The notes under the pieces: generated by a model
The model's database searches: none
Told to the model about the DNA's origin: nothing
The model's input: the letters and a program-made list of their open reading frames with translations, nothing else
DNA from: a virus
IMG/VR virus record: IMGVR_UViG_3300021962_000736
Span: 1 to 21,920 of that record
DNA length: 21,920 nucleotides
Reading direction: 5' to 3' (one strand)
Made by a program: the position numbers and the translations under genes
Shown: piece by piece, positions 11,035 through 18,997 of the stretch
How the letters are laid out: each line of letters begins with the position of its first letter
Position numbering within the stretch: the first letter of the stretch is position 1

Positions 11035-12749
11035 GGAGCAGAAATTACACTGAAATCATTGCGTTTTTCAAACTTGATGACGGATCTAAACTTATCGAAC
11101 AGCTGATCGCCTTTGTGTGAGATAACAAAGATGTTGGAGTTTTCACCAAACGAATTCATAAGACTGAGGAAGTAATCTGTTCCTGCAGTATCAAGAGAAG
11201 AATCAAAGATCTCATCTAGTATGAGTAGGTTTGTATTGACAGAGTTCTTCATTTTAGCAACTTGTCGCCAAGTAAAAAGAATTGCTAAGTCAATACGCAT
11301 CTTTTCACCTTCAGAAAAACTAGCGTAAGTGAAATCATCACGATGACGAGACTTCACAATCTCATTAAACGCTTCATCCAACTCGAAGTGGATGTATGCA
11401 TCCATCGCATTTAAATACTTGTTGATGAGTTTATTCATCACTGGTAGATACTCACGAATGATTGCAGTTTTGATGCCAGTATCTTTCAGAAGAATGGATG
11501 CGACCTCTTCAAGATTACGAGTTTCCTGTAGCTGGTTCTTCTGACTAATCTTATCGAGGGCATCCTTAGCGAGTGTTTTCAACTTCGCTTTTTCTTCATC
11601 AAGATTCGTAGTGTCTGCAGTCTGTGTTTTAATTTCTTCTTCAAATTCAGTTATCTGTTTATTCAACAGAGAGATCGTTGAGTTCTTTGTAGACAACTCA
11701 ATGTTCTTATCTGTGATTGTGTTGATAACTTCATTTATCTTTATCAGTTTAGTTGTGAGTGTAGAAAGAGCAGTCTCAAGTTCATTAATCTTGTTATTAC
11801 TTTCCTGCATTTTTTCATGCAAGTCATGAATAATTTTAGACTTGTGATCTTCAGGTATGTCTTGTGAACACTGTGGACACACATCATGTTCTGTAAAGAA
11901 CTCAGCATTGTGCTCACACGTTTCAACTTTCTGATCAAACTTTGCTTTTAATTGCTTGGCTTTCTCGATATCTGTCGTAATCTTATCCTTAGACTCAATC
12001 TGCGACTTAAGTAATGTAATCTCTCCGATGAGTTTGTCAATTTCACCTTGCGTTCCAGAAACTTGAGACAAGTTAGAATCAATCTTACTCTGGATTGCTT
12101 TGATACTTTCGGTCTTCGCATTTGCGATAGTATTAATGAGTACCTGTTGTGCTTCGACTTTATCTTTCGATGACTTGATTTCTGATTCAATTCTGGTAAT
12201 CGCATCTTTGGTCTCCTGTGCCTTCTCCTTGAGCAATGAGTTCATTGTAGAGAAGATACGAATATCAAGGATGTCTTCAATCACCTCTCTGCGTTGTCCT
12301 GGAGGTAATTGCATAAATGGAACAAACGATGCACTACCCAGAATAACAACCTGTGTAAATGTTTTGTAATTCAGTTTCAGAATCTGTTGCTCAAGAACTT
12401 TTTGATAGTCACGAGATGCAGCATCCTGATTGAGCATCTCACCATCAAGATAAATCTCAAAAATATTTGGCTTTATTCCACGTACAATTTTGTACTCTTT
12501 TGTACCGATAGAAAATTCTATTTCAACGAGACATTTTTTACCATTGATAGAATTGATCAACTGATTCTTGTTGATGTTACGGAATGGTTTACCGAAAAGC
12601 GAAAAGCACAATGCGTCTAAGATTGTGCTCTTACCTTCACCATTCTTACCAATGATAAGAGTAGTAGTTGATTTGTTTAGTAATACCTTGTTCGGAGAAT
12701 TACCAGTTGACAGAAAGTTCTGCCACTGAACGCTCTTAAATACAATCAT
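11031..12749 (-). CDS. 46: Recombination nuclease subunit gp46 (SbcC/Rad50-like)
   Basis: The protein is 572 residues, the T4 gp46 size (560). Walker A is GKNGEGKST at about 34-42. Long coiled coils flank a zinc hook CPQC near residue 290. The C-terminal lobe has the ABC signature SEGEKMRIDLAI (about 480) and Walker B LLILDEIFDSSLD (about 511-523). With gp47 it forms the phage Mre11/Rad50-type complex that resects DNA ends for recombination-dependent replication and helps degrade host DNA. The start ATG overlaps the TGA of the 96-aa gene (ATGA), with GGAAGG four bases upstream. The end is marked by the GTAAGT dyad and a terminator. Confidence 0.95.
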   Translation of the reverse strand: MIVFKSVQWQNFLSTGNSPNKVLLNKSTTTLIIGKNGEGKSTILDALCFSLFGKPFRNINKNQLINSINGKKCLVEIEFSIGTKEYKIVRGIKPNIFEIYLDGEMLNQDAASRDYQKVLEQQILKLNYKTFTQVVILGSASFVPFMQLPPGQRREVIEDILDIRIFSTMNSLLKEKAQETKDAITRIESEIKSSKDKVEAQQVLINTIANAKTESIKAIQSKIDSNLSQVSGTQGEIDKLIGEITLLKSQIESKDKITTDIEKAKQLKAKFDQKVETCEHNAEFFTEHDVCPQCSQDIPEDHKSKIIHDLHEKMQESNNKINELETALSTLTTKLIKINEVINTITDKNIELSTKNSTISLLNKQITEFEEEIKTQTADTTNLDEEKAKLKTLAKDALDKISQKNQLQETRNLEEVASILLKDTGIKTAIIREYLPVMNKLINKYLNAMDAYIHFELDEAFNEIVKSRHRDDFTYASFSEGEKMRIDLAILFTWRQVAKMKNSVNTNLLILDEIFDSSLDTAGTDYFLSLMNSFGENSNIFVISHKGDQLFDKFRSVIKFEKRNDFSVISAP

Positions 12750-13036
12750 TTAGCCTTCCATTTCACGCCCATAATCTTATAGAGATATCTTCTAAAGATA
12801 CTAGGTTTATTTTTAGACAACACTGTTAGTGGAGTCTGGTCGATGTCAATACAAAAAGATGGTTCAATGTTACTCAAAGTTGCCCATGTAACTCCTGTCC
12901 CACCAGCAATCAATACAGAACCAGAAATCATGTCTGCTCGTTTCTTTTCTTCATATGCATAACTCGGTTTAAAGTCCAAGTCAAGAGGGATCTGTTCTGT
13001 CAGTGGAAAGAAATACTGAATCTCAAGTTGTTGCAT
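12746..13036 (-). CDS. Hypothetical protein between gp47 and gp46, 96 aa
   Basis: It begins MQQLEIQYFFPLTEQIPLDLDF, has a central stretch SGSVLIAGGTGVTWATLS (hydrophobic, could be a weak membrane span), a strand-rich SFCIDIDQTPLTVL and a basic C-terminus RRYLYKIMGVKWKAK. I do not recognise a domain. It is tightly placed inside the 47-46 operon: one base after the gp47 stop, with GAGG before ATG, and a 4-base overlap with gp46. The position suggests a role near the recombination complex, as with the small 46.1/46.2 genes of T4, but homology to those is not claimed. Confidence 0.75.
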   Translation of the reverse strand: MQQLEIQYFFPLTEQIPLDLDFKPSYAYEEKKRADMISGSVLIAGGTGVTWATLSNIEPSFCIDIDQTPLTVLSKNKPSIFRRYLYKIMGVKWKAK

Positions 13037-13037
13037 T

Positions 13038-14090
13038 TTATACCTCTACATTAACAGCTTCCGTATACAATGTTCTCATAAATGTTTTAATCTTTTCTTT
13101 ATCAACATCTGTTTCAACAGAGTCAACATAGTTGGAGAGAACAGACAATGTATCTTCTAGATTAATTTCTTCGCCAATCTCACCATCTTCAAACTCAGAG
13201 AGATCTTCGATAATCTTAATATCGTATGCTCCCTTATTATACAACTTAGTAATAAATTTGTCAAATTTATAATAGTCTGTTTTGTTTACAACCACCAATT
13301 TCAAATATGTTTCTTTGAGATCTAATGCATCTAAATCGATCGGTTCACTATCCTTATCGTTGTATTCGATTCTGGCAAACATAGTATTAGTATTTGGGAT
13401 GAAGCATAATTCCCTGCTTGATAAATCGAACAAGTGAAATCCTCTGGTATCGTTGTAATCTTGCCAAGTGAGTTCATATGGATTTCCGAGGTAGAAGATA
13501 TGTCCATCATCACTTTTGTGATGATAATGCCCACTAAAAACCAGATCAAACTTATTGAATGTCTCTTTAGAAAGTCCTTCATTTGACTGCATTCCTCTGT
13601 GCATAGCAAACCCTGCGATCTCGAAATGACCCATACAGAGTTCTGATGTTGTTGTCTGCATCTCATCTAGAGATGCTTGATAGTTCTCTGGGCAAATCCA
13701 TGGCATCATGCAAATCTTAATACCATTAATTTCAATAGTTGTAGGTTTATCAATCACATTGATGTTAGAATACTCTCGCAGAAGTAAATCTGGAGAGTTT
13801 ACATCATTGGTGTTTTTGAAATAGGTATCGTGATTTCCTGCCAACATGTGAACACTTATATTCAAGTCACGCAAACGATCGAAGAACATTTTCTTTGCAC
13901 GATCAAGTGCATAGAAGTTTACATATTTACGACGATCGAATGTGTCACCAAGAATTAATACCGTATCGATTTTATTTTCAACTAGTGTTGGAAAGAATAT
14001 GTTATCATAAAACTTTTGAAAGAAATCAAGAAACGCTATGCTGTCATTTCTAGCACCGAAGTGCTGGTCTGTGATAATTGCTACTTTCAA
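13038..14090 (-). CDS. 47: Recombination nuclease subunit gp47 (SbcD/Mre11-like)
   Basis: The protein is 350 residues. Calcineurin-type phosphoesterase motifs appear in order: DQHFG (8-12), GDTFDRR (48-54), GNHD (85-88), a His in CMGHFE (about 155) and GHYHHK (187-192). These bind two Mn ions in Mre11/SbcD. It is the nuclease partner of gp46. The start codon is TTG, not ATG: the N-terminus KVAIITDQHFGA follows the TTG at 14090 exactly where family proteins begin, AGGTAGG lies upstream, and no nearby in-frame ATG exists. The TTG overlaps the stop of the AAA+ gene by four bases (TTGA), so translation is probably coupled and rate-limited. Confidence 0.95.
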   Translation of the reverse strand: MKVAIITDQHFGARNDSIAFLDFFQKFYDNIFFPTLVENKIDTVLILGDTFDRRKYVNFYALDRAKKMFFDRLRDLNISVHMLAGNHDTYFKNTNDVNSPDLLLREYSNINVIDKPTTIEINGIKICMMPWICPENYQASLDEMQTTTSELCMGHFEIAGFAMHRGMQSNEGLSKETFNKFDLVFSGHYHHKSDDGHIFYLGNPYELTWQDYNDTRGFHLFDLSSRELCFIPNTNTMFARIEYNDKDSEPIDLDALDLKETYLKLVVVNKTDYYKFDKFITKLYNKGAYDIKIIEDLSEFEDGEIGEEINLEDTLSVLSNYVDSVETDVDKEKIKTFMRTLYTEAVNVEV

Positions 14091-15277
14091 ATAAAACCTA
14101 CCTTTCTGGTTGTTTTGGCAGTAGATGCTTGTTCAGATTGCTGATTGAAAACTTCAGCAATAGAATAAGGTGCAGCTCCTTCGCCCCATGGACGAACAGG
14201 AAGAGTAACTCCAAGTTTCTTGGCAAGAGTGTTTGCTTGCTCAACATTCAATGCGTCAAACGTAACAATATCAAAACATCTTCCTGGACGAACCAACGCA
14301 TCGTCAATATCACGAATGCTTGGAAGATTGGTAGAGAAAATCATTTTCTTACCTTTTGTAGTTACAAGACCATCACCAACATTCAAGAAACGATGCATCA
14401 TTGTGTTGCCATCGCTACGAGATTTTAGGAATGCGTCACTGTCTTCAAGAACCATAACTTCTGCATCATCTTCAATAAAACGTGCAAAGAAACCATCTTT
14501 CTCAAGAATACCTGCATCATATGTTACGATTGCAGAGCATGAACGATGTGCAAGCAGACCACGAATAAATGTAGTCTTGCCAGTTCCAGGTGGTCCAATC
14601 AACAGGAGAATGTTCGCAGAAGATTCCATATAACGATCGTAGTAGTCTTCAAGAGACTCACCATTAAGGAATGGATACATCTCAGCAACTGGAAGACGAT
14701 CACGATTAAGAGGAACATTTACTGACTGCCCATCAGAAGAATAAATCCATTCAATGTATGATGTCACAGCAGTAAAGTTAGATTCAACAATCTCGATTAT
14801 ATCTTCTGCGAACTGTTCATCACCAAAGGCACGAACAGTTGTAGAGTTTGAGTTCACATCAAACTTAATAAGATTGTTTGTTTCTTCTTCGATGATAAAA
14901 CCAGAAGAAGAATTCGTTTGCACGAACATAAAGTCTTTGAATTGACTCTCAGCCCATTTTTGCCATTGTGAGCGATTGCAGAGCACAGTTGTTTCACGTT
15001 GTACCGTAGAGAGATTTGCATCAACACGAAGACGCATCACCTCTGATGTTACTAGGTCTTCAAAATCAGAAACACCTAGAAAAATTTTATCACTTTGATT
15101 ATCCATAATTTTACTCAAATTAAATTGATTGTCTGAACCATCCCATGTAAATCTTTTTAAGAATCTTTTACCTCTAGATTTATTAGGTCTTACTCTTCTT
15201 GCTGTGGCTAGTCTTTGTCTCAATGCTCCACTTTCTAAATTTCTTATCAAATCACTTATCGGTCTCGCTTGGCTCAT
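14087..15277 (-). CDS. AAA+ ATPase (Bcs1/Cdc48-like core)
   Basis: The protein is 396 residues. An N-terminal ~200-residue region, basic at first (RRVRPNKSRGKRFLKR), is unlike anything I can name. The C-terminal half is an AAA+ module: LLIGPPGTGKTTFIRGLL (Walker A), a Walker-B-like VMVLEDSDAF with ED in place of DE, sensor-1 IFSTN, and DALVRPGRCFDIV, the second region of homology with the arginine finger as in classical AAA proteins. This type is found near gp55/gp47 in aquatic T4-like phages; the role is unknown, perhaps protein remodelling. Start at ATG 15277 with AGGTGA five bases upstream; a GTG at 15286 is in frame. The start lies inside the end of gene 55. Confidence 0.8.
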   Translation of the reverse strand: MSQARPISDLIRNLESGALRQRLATARRVRPNKSRGKRFLKRFTWDGSDNQFNLSKIMDNQSDKIFLGVSDFEDLVTSEVMRLRVDANLSTVQRETTVLCNRSQWQKWAESQFKDFMFVQTNSSSGFIIEEETNNLIKFDVNSNSTTVRAFGDEQFAEDIIEIVESNFTAVTSYIEWIYSSDGQSVNVPLNRDRLPVAEMYPFLNGESLEDYYDRYMESSANILLLIGPPGTGKTTFIRGLLAHRSCSAIVTYDAGILEKDGFFARFIEDDAEVMVLEDSDAFLKSRSDGNTMMHRFLNVGDGLVTTKGKKMIFSTNLPSIRDIDDALVRPGRCFDIVTFDALNVEQANTLAKKLGVTLPVRPWGEGAAPYSIAEVFNQQSEQASTAKTTRKVGFI

Positions 15278-15806
15278 CTGTCTCACCTAAAAAATCATCT
15301 AGATCTACTTGCTTCTTTTTACGTTTTGCTTTCTTGCGTTCCATAAATGTATCATCAAAGTTATTGTTCTGTTGCATAAACTCTAAGTATGCATTATGAA
15401 AGTCAGCACCCTCATCACCCTCTTGTAACTCAAATGCTTCAAATGGCATATCTTGGATTAATTTACCTTTGATGTAACTTTGTTTCTTTTCTTTTGCGAT
15501 TCTACGAAGAAATGCATAGTAGATAATCTGTGTAAAGTATGAAAAAGGATTGTTAGATTTACTCGGATCAAAGTTGTCTATGTATTGAATGCAATTTTCC
15601 ACACCATCGAGAATCATATCATCTCGATAACTGTAGTTTATAAAATTGGGTTTATAAGATAGATGTGTTGCAATCTTAAGAATGCATTCACCGATATAGT
15701 TGCTGACGATGGGCTTTGGGTTGCCTTCTGTTTTTGCTTGTGAACACTTCGCTCGATACTCGATAAGTGCCTGCAAAAAGTCAGCGTTATTTACATAGTG
15801 AGCCAT
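15252..15806 (-). CDS. 55: Late sigma factor gp55
   Basis: The protein is 184 residues (T4 gp55: 185). It starts AHYVNNADFLQALIEYRAKC like T4's YVNNKELLQAIIDW, keeps RDDMILDGVENCIQYIDNFDPSKSNNPFSYFTQIIYYAFLRRIAKEKK (sigma region 2, binding the -10-like late box) and ends with a Lys-rich segment followed by VDLDDFLGE, comparable to the T4 SLDFLYE clamp-binding tail that contacts gp45. It directs RNA polymerase to late promoters, here the ATAAATA/CTAAATA boxes. The promoter at 15842-15870 is in front; Shine-Dalgarno GAGGA is about ten bases from ATG. The ORF overlaps the AAA+ gene start by 26 bases. Confidence 0.95.
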   Translation of the reverse strand: MAHYVNNADFLQALIEYRAKCSQAKTEGNPKPIVSNYIGECILKIATHLSYKPNFINYSYRDDMILDGVENCIQYIDNFDPSKSNNPFSYFTQIIYYAFLRRIAKEKKQSYIKGKLIQDMPFEAFELQEGDEGADFHNAYLEFMQQNNNFDDTFMERKKAKRKKKQVDLDDFLGETDEPSETDK

Positions 15807-15841
15807 ACATAAAACTTCCTCATATAATTAAACATACTGTA

Positions 15842-15870
15842 ATTCTACATCAAACTCATTGAAAAGACAA
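15842..15870 (-). promoter_or_regulatory. gp55 promoter
   Basis: Minus strand: -35 TTGTCT (15865-15870), 17 bp, -10 TAGAAT (15842-15847). It is divergent from the plus-strand promoter at 15895-15923, with 24 bp between the two -35 boxes. Confidence 0.65.
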
Positions 15871-15894
15871 ATCTTATTTCATTACAAAATACAT

Positions 15895-15923
15895 TTGCCT
15901 TTTTATTTGTCTTGAGGCATAAT
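15895..15923 (+). promoter_or_regulatory. Plus-strand promoter, antisense to the Sm-like/uvsW genes
   Basis: TTGCCT (15895-15900), 17 bp ending GAGG, then CATAAT (15918-15923) on the plus strand. The -35, the spacer and the GGCATAAT form match the minus-strand family members at 35-63 and 8453-8481. No plus-strand gene follows. Transcription would begin near 15930 and run against the Sm-like gene and uvsW. Confidence 0.5.
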
Positions 15924-15951
15924 CTACGGTGTTGGGGTTTGAAGAGATAGA

Positions 15952-16416
15952 TTAGTGTACTGTATCGTTTCCTCTGACAAGAGTTAACGGTAGTTCTTCT
16001 TCTTCTGGTTTTCTTCTTAGCAGTTCAGCAAGCATTTTGATTCTTTTCTCTGCTTCTTCTACTGTAATCTCGTCTGCATCATCCCAATGTTCTAATAATT
16101 CTTTATTGTCTTTGCTAACAAAAGAAGTTTCCTCGTGTTCTTTTACAATCTTCATATAATGAGGAATAAAAACGTGATGTAGTTTCTTACAAAACATCAC
16201 ATCCTTTTTTAGGATTACATATACTTTATCATCAGAAAATTGACACAATGGGTGAGCAGTGATATGCTCACGACCTGTTTCTAATACAGGAATTGATCTC
16301 ATGACCATTGGGGTTTCAAGTAGGATACGATCCTCATCTTCTTGACGCAAGACAGCCATAACCTGTTCACCTGAACAGAGTTTCAATACTACAAAAAATT
16401 CTGAGCCATCTAACAT
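15952..16416 (-). CDS. Sm-like (LSm-fold) phage protein, 154 aa
   Basis: The N-terminal half reads FFVVLKLCSGEQVMAVLRQEDEDRILLETPMVMRSIP, the Sm1-type strand pattern with a G-E pair, then KVYVILKKDVMFCKKLHHVFIPHYMKIV, a possible Sm2 region. The C-terminal third is charged and helical (ITVEEAEKRIKMLAELLRRKPEEEE). Proteins of this form follow uvsW in some aquatic T4-like phages. An RNA-binding ring is possible, but unproven. It starts seven bases inside the uvsW end, with GAGG seven bases upstream. A second, shorter Sm-like protein is at 152-454. A plus-strand promoter fires toward it. Confidence 0.7.
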   Translation of the reverse strand: MLDGSEFFVVLKLCSGEQVMAVLRQEDEDRILLETPMVMRSIPVLETGREHITAHPLCQFSDDKVYVILKKDVMFCKKLHHVFIPHYMKIVKEHEETSFVSKDNKELLEHWDDADEITVEEAEKRIKMLAELLRRKPEEEELPLTLVRGNDTVH

Positions 16417-17888
16417 AGATCAACCTCTACAATTTTTGTTTTGAATTCTTCTTCAGCATACGTTTTGTAACGCTCTGCTGCATGATTTAGAGTATGATTT
16501 TTCCAAGACTTCCAATGTAAATCGTCAGCAATATCAAAAAGATTACACTGAGATTTACCATCCTTTAATCTTAACCCACGACCAATACTTTGCAGGTTAC
16601 GAATCTTGGACTTGCTTGGCGATGCAAAAATGACATTCTCGATAGACGGTATATTGATCCCAGTTGAGAATGTACCAAAACTAGCAACAATAATAGCATC
16701 GCTTTCTTGTTCAGTGATATGACGAATTGCTTCTCTATCTGAAACATCAGTTCCGCCATAAACAAAAAATATTTTGCGATCTTCGTGTACCTTTTCTTTA
16801 ATCAATTCATAGAGAATCTTACCATGCTTCTCTACATACTGGAACAGAACAAGTGTATTTCCTGCTGATTTGACTGCGAGATTGCGTATAAATTTATTTC
16901 TTTGTTTGCAACCTACCAACCAGTCAATTTCCTCTTGATATGTATTGTTCTTGCGTTCCTTGCGTATCTCTTCCGTGTACTTGAGAATGATACACATTAT
17001 ATTTAGGCTAGACAATCTTCCAGAATCCATAAGGATTTTCGTGGTAGTGACTTTATGCACTGGACCAAAAATACCCTCAAGAACTAAACGATGTACTTTC
17101 TTGTTATCAAGAGTTCCTGTTGTTCCAATCCTGTATGGAATTGTATCCATCTTTTCCATAACACCAGTAAGAGACTTTGCTTTAAACTGATGTGCCTCAT
17201 CACCAAAGATAACTTGGAATTGTTTAAACCAAGCACGTGGTTGTAGATAGATTGATTGCCAAGTTGTAATTAAAACATCTTTAGTAAATTCTTTTGGAAA
17301 TCCAGCATAGAGTTTTTGACAATGAGTTGACACTGACCAATCATTTACGCTAGAATAATCTTGAAAGTCAGAATACATCTGCTCAACAAGAGATGTAGTA
17401 GGTACGATAAGAACACACTTACGACCATTCTGAACATGCCAACGCATGACAGAGTATATAATAAAAGATTTACCTGAACCAGTAGGAGAGAGCAACAATG
17501 TTCTTTCTTCATTGATTGCTTTTTGAATAGCGTCTATTTGATAATCACGAATTTCGATCTTTTCAGGAAGATCTAATTCACGAACATATGATTCTATTTG
17601 TTCGTGTGTGATATTGTTGTTTGGTTGAAAGTCTGTCTTGTATGTTAAAAGATAATCATTTCTTTCACAGAACTGTTCAACGTAATTGATAAGACCAATG
17701 TAAAGAGTTTTTCTTACTTGGTCATACAGACGAACCTTACCATCCCACAATCTTGCTCTATACTGTGGTGTAAATCTTGCACCTGGATATTCGTATGTAA
17801 AGAAGTCAGTGAGTTCTTGTTCAACACTCGGATCACCAAAAACTCTAACGTACACATCATCTAACTTCTCAATCGTTAATGTCGTCAT
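16410..17888 (-). CDS. uvsW: Recombination DNA/RNA helicase UvsW
   Basis: The protein is 492 residues (T4 UvsW: about 500). An N-terminal domain (RFTPQYRARLWDGKVRLYD) matches the T4 WDGRIRLLD region. The helicase core has LLLSPTGSGKS (Walker A, 131-141), VPTTSLVEQM, FGDEAHQF (DEAH box 230-233; T4 has DECH), GTTGT (motif III), VASFGTFSTGI and NLQSIGRGLR (motif VI). UvsW unwinds D-loops and R-loops, drives branch migration, and in T4 shifts replication from origin-dependent to recombination-dependent mode. The start is ATG 17888, with AGGG just before it and sharing its A with the uvsY TAA; in-frame upstream sequence to 17915 lies within uvsY. Confidence 0.95.
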   Translation of the reverse strand: MTTLTIEKLDDVYVRVFGDPSVEQELTDFFTYEYPGARFTPQYRARLWDGKVRLYDQVRKTLYIGLINYVEQFCERNDYLLTYKTDFQPNNNITHEQIESYVRELDLPEKIEIRDYQIDAIQKAINEERTLLLSPTGSGKSFIIYSVMRWHVQNGRKCVLIVPTTSLVEQMYSDFQDYSSVNDWSVSTHCQKLYAGFPKEFTKDVLITTWQSIYLQPRAWFKQFQVIFGDEAHQFKAKSLTGVMEKMDTIPYRIGTTGTLDNKKVHRLVLEGIFGPVHKVTTTKILMDSGRLSSLNIMCIILKYTEEIRKERKNNTYQEEIDWLVGCKQRNKFIRNLAVKSAGNTLVLFQYVEKHGKILYELIKEKVHEDRKIFFVYGGTDVSDREAIRHITEQESDAIIVASFGTFSTGINIPSIENVIFASPSKSKIRNLQSIGRGLRLKDGKSQCNLFDIADDLHWKSWKNHTLNHAAERYKTYAEEEFKTKIVEVDLC

Positions 17889-18325
17889 TACATCCCTGCT
17901 AAAAACTTCTTCCATTCAACAGCAGTTTTGATTTGCCAATCACGTGCTTTGATTTGTTGAAGGACAGATTCAAGAAAATAAATCATCGTTTCAAGATAAT
18001 CCATTTTCACCTTTAATAGATTTAGGTCGTCATCACCAGTGAGAAATTCATCCATCTCATTCTTCAATGGCTTAACACCTTGCCATTGTGACCAACTAAG
18101 ATCTGCTAATTCATCACGTGATAGTTCACCACGATAATAACGAAACTTATTCTTGCGTAGAAGATTGTATTCTGCTTGGAGTTTAGTATGTTTGAGTTTA
18201 ACTTGCACCAAGAGTTTTACATACTTGGCATGAAGTTTGGGTGTTGCTGTGGAATTTTCTCCGAGACAATTGTCATCAATCTCGCAGTCGCTGTCCCACA
18301 TTTCTTGCAATTGTTCAATATTCAT
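17888..18325 (-). CDS. uvsY: Recombination mediator UvsY
   Basis: The protein is 145 residues (T4 UvsY: 137). Shared features are an acidic opening IEQLQEMWDSDCEID, an RYYRGE segment (T4 DYYSGR), LLKVKMDYLETMIYFLESVLQQIKARDWQIKTAVEWKKFLAG, which aligns with the T4 C-terminal oligomerisation half and its AIKSRGFAIKH block. UvsY loads the UvsX recombinase onto gp32-covered single-stranded DNA. The coding region has GAGG five bases before ATG, and the promoter with an 8-bp dyad lies directly upstream. Its stop overlaps the uvsW start (TAATG), coupling the two. Confidence 0.92.
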   Translation of the reverse strand: MNIEQLQEMWDSDCEIDDNCLGENSTATPKLHAKYVKLLVQVKLKHTKLQAEYNLLRKNKFRYYRGELSRDELADLSWSQWQGVKPLKNEMDEFLTGDDDLNLLKVKMDYLETMIYFLESVLQQIKARDWQIKTAVEWKKFLAGM

Positions 18326-18344
18326 AATAACCTCAATGATTTAT

Positions 18345-18382
18345 ATGACTACTATTATACCGTAGTCATTACAAAAAAGCAA
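18345..18382 (-). promoter_or_regulatory. uvsY promoter enclosed by an 8-bp dyad
   Basis: Minus strand: -35 TTGCTT (18377-18382), 17 bp ending CGG, -10 TATAAT (18354-18359). The -10 sits at the centre of a perfect inverted repeat ATGACTAC (18345-18352) and GTAGTCAT (18362-18369) separated by nine bases. The dyad covers the spacer and the region just downstream of the -10, where a repressor could block polymerase. Confidence 0.7.
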
Positions 18383-18389
18383 ATTTGTC

Positions 18390-18932
18390 TTACAAGAATT
18401 TGTAGTAAGTGTAGCGGAAAGTTGCACTGCCAATCAGATATTGCACATCAGTGCTTGTAGATTGGAATGTTAAACTTTCTAAAGAGATAGGGAATATATC
18501 TACAAATTGCACTGTTGATGCAACTGTATTATTTCCCTTTAGAATTGACAATGTTGCATCTGAATAGTTCTTCGCCAACTCAGTGTATCTATTCTCATCA
18601 TCATTAATAAAGTCTGCATACTGAGAGTAGTTTTCTGGGAAAGATAGTGCAACTAACCAGTTGTGTATTGCCTTATAGTTTCTCATCTCAGAATCAATTA
18701 GGAACTGAACTTGTAATTGATCAAACACTGCCATCTCTCCTGGAATTGGATTGATAGAGAATGGTGTGCTTTGCTCAGGAGAACCAATTGATAATGTTGG
18801 TAAGTTTACCTGTTGGCAAAAGAATGTTAAATCTGGTAACTTTAAAATATTAAAGTTGAACCCATTCGGCGACATCGGTGTGATGTTCGCTGGAACTGGG
18901 CAAGAGATAGTGTTTTGATTTAGAGTAGCCAT
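18390..18932 (-). CDS. Tail-tube-fold structural protein, probably gp3-like sheath/tail completion
   Basis: The protein is 180 residues. NGFNFNILKLPDLTFFCQQVNLPTLSI, then PGEMAVFDQLQVQFLIDSEMRNYKAIHNWLVALSFPENYSQYADF, then VQFVDIFPISLESLTF..ATFRYTYYKF have the strand layout shared by T4 tail tube gp19, gp54 and gp3 type proteins (LPG-like turn, 'D.l.v.F..D..m.NY..I..WL', and a final Y-x-x-F strand). In aquatic T4-like phages gp3 often lies beside gp23 and uvsY, which makes it the best guess, but I cannot tell it firmly from other members of the fold. It has no Shine-Dalgarno; CTAAATA lies five bases before ATG. Confidence 0.75.
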   Translation of the reverse strand: MATLNQNTISCPVPANITPMSPNGFNFNILKLPDLTFFCQQVNLPTLSIGSPEQSTPFSINPIPGEMAVFDQLQVQFLIDSEMRNYKAIHNWLVALSFPENYSQYADFINDDENRYTELAKNYSDATLSILKGNNTVASTVQFVDIFPISLESLTFQSTSTDVQYLIGSATFRYTYYKFL

Positions 18933-18937
18933 ACTAT

Positions 18938-18944
18938 TATTTAG
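18938..18944 (-). promoter_or_regulatory. T4-late-like box CTAAATA before the tail gene
   Basis: Minus strand CTAAATA, then ATAGT, then ATG. It begins just beyond the U tract of the gp23 terminator, so the tail gene has its own late start. Spacing to the ATG equals that at 669-675. Confidence 0.6.
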
Positions 18945-18948
18945 GAAT

Positions 18949-18977
18949 AAAAAAGAGGGATCCGAAGATCCCTCTTT
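18949..18977 (-). terminator. Strong intrinsic terminator after gp23
   Basis: Perfect 11-bp stem AAAGAGGGATC/GATCCCTCTTT with a TTCG tetraloop on the minus strand and a run of six T. It is a textbook Rho-independent terminator that keeps abundant capsid transcripts from running on. Confidence 0.92.
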
Positions 18978-18997
18978 AAGTACCGCTTCTATGTCGG

